Position numbers and translations under genes: made by a program
Notes under the pieces: generated by a model
What the model was told of the DNA's origin: nothing
Seen by the model: the letters and a program-made list of their open reading frames with translations, nothing else
Database searches by the model: none
Origin: Corticium candelabrum
Lineage: Eukaryota > Porifera > Homoscleromorpha > Homosclerophorida > Plakinidae
Assembly (NCBI RefSeq): GCF_963422355.1
Contig: NC_085094.1
Coordinates: 983,501-1,047,500 of the forward strand
Reading direction: 5' to 3'
Length of the DNA: 64,000 bases
Shown here: one piece after another, positions 55,667 to 64,000 of the stretch
Layout: the number at the start of each line of letters is the position of its first letter
Position numbering within the stretch: the first letter of the stretch is position 1

Positions 55667-57839
55667 CATTTACATCTTGCTGTCTGATTCATTTTCATTG
55701 CCGTCCCTACGTGCTTCAGACATGATAGGATTGCCACAGTCCAAGCAGCAACCGCAATTAGTACACGGCAGACCAATTCTGAAGCATGAGCATTTTCCAC
55801 TAGTACAACTGTCGTCTGGTAGGCACAAACAAGAAACAAACTTAATGATTACCTTTGGTGCTGGCGGTTGTTCGATCCAGTCTATGTAGAGTTATTTCTC
55901 TGTCAAAATCCAGCCGTGTAAGTGAGGAGATGGAATGTCAGGGTTATAAGATAAAGCACGTCTCCAAATAGCAGCTTGGTAGCATTGTACCAACCGTGAA
56001 CAAAACAAATTATATCGTGCCTTGTTTACCACAGTTCCGTGGCTCTCAAAAAGAGCACAAGTGAAAGCTTAAAATGCATCTTGTAGTTCATCTGACAGCT
56101 GAAACATCTGACCTAGCTGACGCATTGCATCTAGGTGACTCAGCAACTCCAATACCAGCTTGAAAGCTTTCTGTTTTCCATTTCGCACACAAAGAACTTA
56201 TTGAATCACAACTTGTACACGAGTGTAATCCCACCAAGGCTGTACACACATCATTGCCAAGGTGGGCTGTGATTGAATGCATTGGCAATAGATGTGATTG
56301 TTCCCTAGTACCATTCTGGAAGAACACTTCCAAATTGCAATCCGTGGAGTGCACATGCATGCTAAAATTGCAACATCCATGACAGGCAACTTAATTATTA
56401 CGCTTGCATCAGATACGTCAGTGCACAGCAGCATGATGAGCATGGAACAGGAGACAAGTATCAGCTTCCTCAAGAGAACATCCTGACAGTCATTTGATCA
56501 TCAGACATTACAGTTTTCCCATTGCTGCTACACAGGCAGTAACACATCAATCCCAAAGTTGCATATAGTTCTCTGTTTAGCAGAACCGAGGTACAAATAG
56601 GTTTCCATTCCTGACATAGAAAACTAGCTATTCAGTTTGTTTCCGCCATTTTATAAATACTCTTTCCACTGCTAATAATAGACTGTTTACTGTGGAGAAT
56701 TGTTGTCTGCAAAGACCTGCTACGTGCCTCCTGCAACATTCACAAGCTTTGATGGAACCACAACAAAGTCAACATGATGGCTTCCAGACTTGAATGCAAA
56801 CGTAGCACATGAAAAGACTTGGGGCACGTTCAATTTGCAGTTCCAACTGCCGGAACTGCGAGAACTCGCGTTCGATTTAGTTCTGGAACTGTTCAAACTG
56901 TTTCCGATAGTTCCGTCCAAGGAGCCAGAACTGCTAGAACTGACGGCATGCTCTCTGGTCTGAAAGTTTAAGGCTAGGACTGACATCCCTATTTCCTGCA
57001 AAGTCCCGAATGAGTGATGGCGCACTATCTTGCAGACAGCAGAACAGCTTCAAGCACGCTATTGCTCCATTTGAGGAAAATTGGCATCACAAGGTCAGCA
57101 AGAAACACTGTTAGCTGAAGTGGTTCCGATAGTCAATAGATCGGTAGCTGACGAGCCGCAGTACGCATTGACATTGTTTCAGCTAGCAGTTCTGGTTCAC
57201 AGAGCAGATTTTCGTTTGACTTAGTTCTGCTTCTGTCAGTTCCAACAGTTCCAACACACCCTCATTTCAGTTCTAGAACTGCAAATTAAACACACCCTTG
57301 GTCTGCCAAATCACCAAATGTACAATTACAAAAGAGAGGACAATTTCTGCAGTAAAGCCATACTATCCAAAATTCACTATAGCTAGTCCAATTTTAATAG
57401 GTGTACCAGCCTCCATCAGATCCAACAGTTTTGATTTGACGATTTTTGCCAAGGTCTATCTGTATTGGCTAAAGACGATGAAATTGGTCCAACTCTGAGC
57501 TACAAATAGCAGTCGCGTAAACATTGCTCTATCAGCTTTCAGAACAATTTCTTGCTTGCTAATTTTTCACTTTAGCTTTTTTCAGTATTAGAAGAGAAAA
57601 AAGGTATGCAACTTTTCCTTGATATAGGCTTATTTATAGAAGGGATCCTTGGAAGTCTCTAAACAGTCTCTAATAAAGATATTCATTGCCACCTCTCCCC
57701 GAGCATATGTTTCAGCTAGCAATACCCCTAGACTAGAGCATTTTATCTTGAGACGTAAATAATGCATCCAGGAAACTTGATTAGCGACATCGAACTCGTA
57801 AAGACGGAAAAAGATTGATTCCTACTTGACAGCCGGCAA

Positions 57840-58165
57840 AGTTCTATGCTCCTTGAGCTTCTCTCTAGGCGTTTCATATCGTAATTAACTGGCACTTCAG
57901 TGGTTCTCCGTGAGCACATTGCATCTCATATTACTCCTTCAGATTCTGTCACTACAAATAGTTGTGAGTATAGCTTTAGCAAGCTAAAACTGCTCAAAAC
58001 CTATTTGTGTTTAACAATGACCAATGACAGGATGACATCACTGGCGCTATTGTTTGTACATTGCAGATCGACAGATTCCAACAACATCATTGCTGGCGTG
58101 GTTGACTTGTTTGTCAAGAGGAATCTTTGTCATGTATGGCCATCAAGTTCTTACAGCTAATGGCT
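57840..58165 (+). mobile_element. hAT transposase C-terminal fragment
   Basis: The frame from 57900 contains CEYSFSKLKLLKTYLCLTMT and MTSLALLF, the hAT dimerisation region. It lies opposite in strand to the surrounding pseudogene, and only the 3' end of the element remains. Confidence 0.8.
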
Positions 58166-58278
58166 AATTAACTATATAGCCTATAAAATAGTGAGTCATT
58201 TAAGTGTTGATGTTTTAATCTGCTTTGTTGTAGTGTTTTTCAAATCAGTACAAGTTAATTGAATAACATTACTATTAA

Positions 58279-58774
58279 GTCGCACCGTAAAATTGTCTGA
58301 TTGGGTAACTCGTCCGCCCGTGTTTGGAGGGCCTCTGAATTTTTCAAATTCTTCGTGTGTCTGGCGACTGTAGTCTTCATGAGGTATTGTAGAAAGTTGG
58401 ATTCAGTGATCAAGTGGACGATGTACTCAGCGAGCCGTGTTTGGACGGCTGCTGTGTTTTGCTCATGAACATTGCTGAGAAATAAGATGTTTTCTGTTGC
58501 CTATCCGTGTCCGAGAGGCACGTGTTTTGAGAGATGGTAAGATTCTTCATGTGTCTGGCAACTGTAGCCTTCGTGAGATGTTGCAGGAAGTTGGATTTGG
58601 TGATTGAGTGGACGATGTACTCATGCAGCGTGCAAACTGCGACCACACACTTCCTCCTAACAAGACACTGGGTTAGATGATGATTAAAAAATTAAAAATA
58701 AAAACTCCGCCTGCCCACCCGCCCATCTTTTTCCACTGCATGTTACCCAATCAGACAATTTTGTCAGTGTGGCC
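58279..58774. mobile_element. MITE with perfect 21-bp inverted repeat and internal duplication
   Basis: AAAATTGTCTGATTGGGTAA at 58289 has its exact complement at 58742-58762. Inside, a unit of about 100 bp (CTTCGTGTGTCTGGCGACTG ... GTGGACGATGTACTCA) occurs twice, near 58350-58430 and 58548-58625. The open frame across it is an artefact. Confidence 0.85.
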
Positions 58775-58827
58775 TTATCTTTAAAAATTGATGTCATAAA
58801 TATTGACACACAAGCTAACTTCAGCAA

Positions 58828-59044
58828 TACCGTAAACTGGTTATTTCTGTGGTCTTAAAATTACTGCAAATTAAATTTATGCGTTCCAACTGCAAAGACA
58901 GTTACTGATACACACAGTGTCACACATGTACACGTGTTGCAACAGTGACTTCTTGGGACTCTGAGGATAGGACTAAACATTTGTGAATTCTATTTGTGCA
59001 TTTCACGACTCACAGAATTCGCAGAAATAACCGATTATACGGTA
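58828..59044. mobile_element. MITE, second copy of the 22180-22475 family
   Basis: The ends TACCGTAAACTGGTTATTTC and, inverted, TACCGTATAATCGGTTATTT match copy 1. The interior (GACTTCTTGGGACT, TGTACACGTGTTG) matches it in reverse orientation. Confidence 0.85.
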
Positions 59045-60697
59045 CCTCTGTGAGTAACCCTGCATACACCACTGTGTTCAATGCAGTAATGCACAGCTAT
59101 CTAGACAAACAGTGACTGATCAGGTTGCACACAAACTCTTCCTTAATGAGCTGTTCATATGCACTTGGGGTGTGTTTGGGGCAAACAAACCTTTTGCCAC
59201 CAGATACAAACAAATAGTAAGAATAATATATTCTGTCTTAGGCAAAGAACCATGGAAGCATTTGCGACACACAGCTAGTATGCAGCACCCGATCACCTTC
59301 ATGTGTTGCTTGAATGAAAGTAAGAACAAGTGAAACCATATCTATATAACTGCCAGAATGTTGACATAACACCTACTTGTTTGCTCTCAGTTAGGACCTG
59401 GTTGAATATACCAAACCACGTGATTTAAGCAAGTTCATGACATAAAAGCACCTGTCTTCCTACCAAAAAATAATAAGTTCTTCACCCAAGTCTTGCAAGC
59501 TTTTCTTAGCATCACCGTTGTCATCAATTAACAGTGATTGACAAACCTGCCACTTTAATCAAAGTAACGCCACAAACACTCATTTATGGACTCGAAGAGC
59601 TTGACTATAATACTTGCCAGATAGAACACTGTCAGCTGCAGATGATCCATACACAACAGAACTTGTTTAAACTGTTCTGAGTGTTTCCATACTACCTCCA
59701 GAGACTTGTAATAAATGGCGTGATCACGGTTGACTATTATGTGATCTTGTCTTGTTGCAGCTGTGATGCAACACCGCAAGATTGTATCAGCAATTCATAA
59801 ACAGCTGCCAGACTGGTTGGAGCTTGAAGAATGATTGGCAGATATCCAAACAATGCTTTTAACAGGCAGAACAGCAGAAAATAAAGAAGCACTAAAGTGC
59901 TAAACTCTGGGCTGCTAGCTTAGGTAATGGAACTGGCACACAGAATTGTCAACATCTGGCATGCTAATTAACACAAGCAATAACAATGAGCGCGTGCACT
60001 GCATTCCAATTGGCTGGTCGTCCACAGCGGTATTACAGTAACCCTCCCCGGGTCAATAAAACTGCATTGAAGGCAGACCAACATAGGATAGTCTGTCGGT
60101 CTTCCTGGGATTGGCCTTAACAGCAAACTATGCCTCAAACATACAATCACAGTGGAAATGCCTTACAGAGTCAGCAATAACTGCGGTAGGAGGACCACAC
60201 CTGATTCCAGGGTTGTAATGGCAAAGCAACAGGCATAGTTAATGACAGCCTTTTGCTTTGTCCCTTCCTTTCAGTGCAATGACGATTACCTGTGATTTTG
60301 TGTGTAATGAGCGTTGCATAACAATGCCATTAGTGCAATGAGTCGTTCCCTTTCCCCATAGAGTTTCCTCTATTAAATCTTGTTGTCTCAGCAAAATATT
60401 ACTAGCAAATGTGGGTCAATGTTGCTTGGAATATAGCAATCTTCAGTTTCATTTTGTCTAATCAGATCTTCTGCAAGTGCTGTTTCATATTCCAGTAGTT
60501 TGAACTGGAACAGCAATGAAGAAATTGATTCAGAATATGGACCTGCTCACTTTGAGTCAAGTGATGCCTGTCAATGGCAAAGTCAGGTTCTTACAAGTGC
60601 GAATATGACTGTTGGAGGCGCAATAGATTCTATCTTACAATAATGACATAGCATGATGATGACACCAATCTGATGCTGAAGCTGATTAATGGAGATG

Positions 60698-61437
60698 CAG
60701 TAGACCCTCACATATCTGACCCTCACATATCCGATCCCTTTTGGGCAAGCCACAGAGCAAGGGTCGAAAAAGTGAAAAGAATAAATAAACAAAGTGCCAA
60801 AGTTTCAACTGTACCTCGGAGTTCCAGTCCGCTTTTTGAGTTCCAGAATGTACGTGGTTTAAACTCTGAAACATGTACAATACGCCAGTGATAAAATGAC
60901 TGCACGAAGACGTAATAAGTGTACTACACTCAGACATCTCTTATCCGGGCACTGCCCATATCTCAGAATTGCCCATATCTCAGAATTGCCCATATCTTGG
61001 ATAAATACATTTTACAAGCAGTAGATCGGTTTGAACAGTGTTGAAAGCTCTTTCTCATGTGAAAATTAGATTACACAAGAGTGAATATGTACGTACTGTA
61101 CGTGTATGTCGATGCTGCAGCTATCATTTAGATGTGTAATACAGTACCCTAATGCATGATTACATGTACAGTACTCGCGCAAGTATTTGCAACAAATGAT
61201 TGCGCACGTTCTCACGCGTGCCCGGTATACAGGCGTGCCCGTATCTTAGACGTCCGGATAACAGACATTCAAGTTTAAATGCATACTGTAATCACAAAAC
61301 TAATCCTAGACGCCTCTGTATCTTACGTCGCCATCACTGGAAGTTGTCACTGCATTTGCACAAATGGGCTTGTGAGTCGTATCCGCATTGCAAAAAGGGT
61401 TGGATATGTGAGGGGTCAGACATGCAACGGTCTATTG
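60698..61437. mobile_element. Tigger-like non-autonomous element with a nested relative
   Basis: The left end GTAGACCCTCACATATCTGA and the inverted right end ATAGACCGTTGCATGTCTGA align and continue into CACATATCC. Inside, about 60937-61270, a second inverted pair (CTCTTATCCGGGCACTGCCC and, inverted, TCTGTTATCCGGACGTCTAA) marks a nested element. It has a tandem CCCATATCTCAGAATTG unit at 60957-61010. Confidence 0.65.
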
Positions 61438-62230
61438 TACTGCTGTTACCATCAGAGCAACCGCCAAGCAACCATACCAGAAAGTTATCTAATGACACAT
61501 GGGCATCTATGTTCTCAGAAGAAAGGTCTGCTGCATCTGGGATTCCTGGGAGGGTGTTCTTCATTGACAAAATGACTCTAAAAAACATTGCTGTAGTGAA
61601 GAGTTCTTGACAGTTCTTGTAGGCAAATGGTTGGCTAACAGTCTCATCAGTACGTGCATGGTTAGATGCCATCAATATCAATCTGAACATCAATATTCAC
61701 ACAAGTAGCATGGACAAGAACGCTAATCGATACCTCTGCAACTATAACAATCTCTGGCTCGGTCACTCATCTCCCTATAAAACTGAAGTATTCCCTGGAA
61801 GAACTGCTGCATTCCTGCTGTAAAAGTGAAGCCTCACTTTTAGATGGCCTATATGGTAATTAAGTGCTTCTACGCCCTTATTGTGAAGAAGAAGCACATA
61901 GCGATTTCAAAAATTGCTCATTGTAATAGCTGCCGTCAGATCAGCATTGCCAATGGCAATAGAATTTGCTGTTGGATCTCTGTGGCAAGGCGTTAAAATG
62001 TGATAGCTGATAAGGGTGAGTTTCCAGTTTAGACACTCTATTCTCATTTGACACTCTTTTCTCTAACATGTTCGGTATCGTTCTCTTGTCAGTGTAGGCA
62101 CTATAGCAAAATGGTGATACTGAACTTCAGCAGCAATAGCATCTGGTCCACACTGTAGCTCCAGCAACACTTGATCGTCATCTCGTGCAATAGCAGCCTC
62201 TCTGACTGCTTCTGAAGCTTGAAAAGTCAT

Positions 62231-63280
62231 ACTGTAAGAAAGTGACTCACTCTTCTGTCTCTTCCACTTCTTGTTACAGTGTTACTTACAAACTAGACAA
62301 GTGGTGATGTCTGTTTTACGCATGCTCTGTGTCAACCTGCCTAATTTTGATGATTCTGTAACAGTAACAGTTGATGTTTATATCAGATGGACAGTCGCCA
62401 TCGCTGTCACTGACAGTGGCATGGATTTGGGCAGCCTCAGTGTCTCTCTTAGCTTACATTACCTGGAGAGTCTTCAATTCAGACAGTGACATCAAACGAC
62501 AGTATGGCAACTAAAGATCCAGCCAGAAATCAGCTCTCCAACTGATTACATGTGGTAAACCATCCAAAACTGCTCACATTGTCACAATTTCTGGTTTGGC
62601 CCAAGCAACAAAGGAAACTGTCCAAAACCTTGCAGCAAAACACCATCTGAGGTCCTCTCTAATTGAACATCCATTAAGTAGCAGACACTGTCATTAGCTT
62701 TCCTATATAGTTGTCATCACATCTCTTTATTACATCAAGAAAGCTCCTAAAGGATCAGGATATGAGCCCAGTGGCTGAAGGTATGACATCCCTTTGAGTT
62801 TTGATTGCTAACGCATTCATAGCTGAAAATGTTTTCAGACTTTGCATTACTATTGCAACGGGCATGATTCCTGAACTAATAACAAGGTTACTAGAATGTC
62901 TGCAGCTTAATTGATTGCCTTACCCAAATCATCAAGTGATGTGAGGACATTTGTAGTAGAGATGTTTTTCAGCAAATAACTGCAAACCTATCTGCTCTCA
63001 ATACAAGGATTCTTAGCAAATTCGTTTCGCCATTACAGCATGGCATTGCCACAGAAAGCAGAGCAAATTTTCTGGTACAGTTGTCTCGATTCTCAAAGAC
63101 ATAATCAAATGGATCTTTAATTCTGTTAAGAGGTTTCATCTACATAGTCAGGTATCAAAGTATAGCACGCTAATTGTTGCTCAATAGAGATGCGAAAGAA
63201 CAATCTCAGCATGCCAACCGTTGAACGGGGTCATACGTGTCTGTGCGAAGATTGCATCTATTAAATGAAGCATTGCATAC
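62231..63280. other. stretch without recognised gene
   Basis: Possibly the upstream part of the broken multicopy protein on the minus strand, but no segment could be assigned with confidence. Confidence 0.35.
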
Positions 63281-63309
63281 CTAAATTCTTCTATGAAGAA
63301 GCATCACGT

Positions 63310-63670
63310 ACATATTGGTTGTTAAACTGCATATAGATTCACAACATAATTGCATATATCCAAAACAGAATCGAGAAAGAATTGCTTATATTCACAACTA
63401 TATCGCATATATTCCAAAATAATAAAAAACTTGATCGTATATATTCACAACAGAATGGCATATATTTGCGACACAATCGCAACACAATTGCATAAATGCA
63501 AACAAAACACATAATCACATGTATTCACAGCACCTGACACAGAATTGCATATATCCGCAACACAATAACAAAAGAATTGTATAAATTCACAACAAAATCA
63601 AACAAAATCACATATATTCACAATAAAATCACATAGTGTATATGCAACAGCACGATAGTCACAACAATAG
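63310..63670. repeat. degenerate AT-rich minisatellite
   Basis: Many variants of a roughly 20-base word of the type AATTGCATATATTCACAACA, imperfectly tandem, with A-rich insertions. Confidence 0.8.
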
Positions 63671-64000
63671 CAAAAATTGCATAAATTTACAATGTTGCAA
63701 TAAAAAATTAATATCAATTAGACATTGATTAACATGACACAGGTAATTGCTGTTAGGATTATGCTTATCTACTGTCCGTTTCCCATAAGTGTGAACTTTG
63801 AAAATCATCAATATCTCTGCTGTTTTAGACTTTTGCGATGATCTCAGTATCGTTAGAAACTGTTAGGTCTGGCATTTCTGTTTATCAAATTATCTAAGCC
63901 CTTCCTACAAAGGAAACCGAATGATAATACTTTTGCATATCAAAGACAAATGGGTGAAGCAATGGTTGTTGTTATCCAATTATCTTGTAAGACCAACAAA

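Larger units (their letters stand above)
55667..62230 (-). pseudogene. broken copy of a large multicopy uncharacterised (probably transposon-encoded) protein
   Basis: Scattered minus-strand frames appear in the order of a large protein repeated in cnidarian and sponge genomes, as I remember it. About 62225-62090: EAVREAAIARDDDQVLLELQ and VQYHHFAIV. About 61630-61400: SLDNFLVWLLGG. About 59740-59560: DHAIYYKSLEVVWKHSEQFK. About 56270-56150: LVGLHSCTSCDSISSLCAKW. About 55990-55920: VQCYQAAIWRRALSYNPDI. About 55895-55667: LYIDWIEQPPAPK followed by the Cys-rich tail (SCTSGKCSCFRIGLPCTNCG) and a stop. Stops, frameshifts and at least four inserted elements break it up. The catalytic role of the family is unknown to me. 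The pieces could derive from more than one copy. Confidence 0.65.

Noticed and set aside
56720-57025. Ser-rich minus-strand open frame of 101 codons
   Set aside because: The frame follows a local repeat of GTTCYNRAACTG-like words and has no family resemblance.
58410-58646. 78-codon minus-strand open frame
   Set aside because: Entirely inside a MITE with internal duplication.

Overview
This is nuclear DNA from an animal, most likely a sponge (Porifera). The reasons are: spliceosomal genes with many GT-AG introns (some only 34-60 nt), a metazoan forkhead gene, and, inside one intron, a near-intact piece of a mitochondrial-type ATP synthase subunit c gene (atp9). Among animals atp9 is kept in mtDNA essentially only by sponges. 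No species is claimed. All gene models come from manual splicing against protein families I remember; no search was run.

Layout: 1-3.2 kb holds a decayed hAT transposon. 6.2-8.4 kb (-) is ALKBH7, a mitochondrial 2-oxoglutarate dioxygenase, head-to-head with PSME3IP1/FAM192A (8.6-10.8 kb, +), which encodes a partner of proteasome activator PA28gamma. 10.9-11.7 kb (-) is NDUFB9, a complex I LYR subunit. 12.2-13.4 kb (-) is a single-exon class I forkhead gene, nearest FoxD. 15.2-35.3 kb (+) is a whole nardilysin gene of about 41 exons; its exons add up in frame to 1032 codons with an intact HxxEH zinc site. Its large introns carry several MITEs, a Tigger/pogo element with perfect terminal repeats and the atp9 fragment. 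38.4-45.2 kb (-) is an ASCH-domain EOLA-like gene in two exons; its 6.3-kb intron is packed with an RLE-type LINE and an alternating array of two tRNA-headed SINE subfamilies. A small cysteine-rich gene (45.36-45.80 kb, +) starts 110 bp from EOLA. 45.9-53.1 kb (-) carries the C-terminal two thirds of CARNMT1; its 5' exons were not found. 55.7-62.2 kb (-) is a broken copy of a large uncharacterised multicopy protein family with a Cys-rich tail, interrupted by a hAT fragment and several MITEs. The last kilobase is a degenerate AT-rich minisatellite.

The host genes are unlinked housekeeping functions (mitochondrial, proteasome, peptidase, methyltransferase) and form no operon or pathway. Two divergent pairs (ALKBH7/PSME3IP1, EOLA/Cys-rich) probably share promoters. 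Long (CA)n tracts are frequent and account for all the poly-His-Thr or poly-Cys-Val open frames. Exon edges are inferred and may be off by a base or a few.
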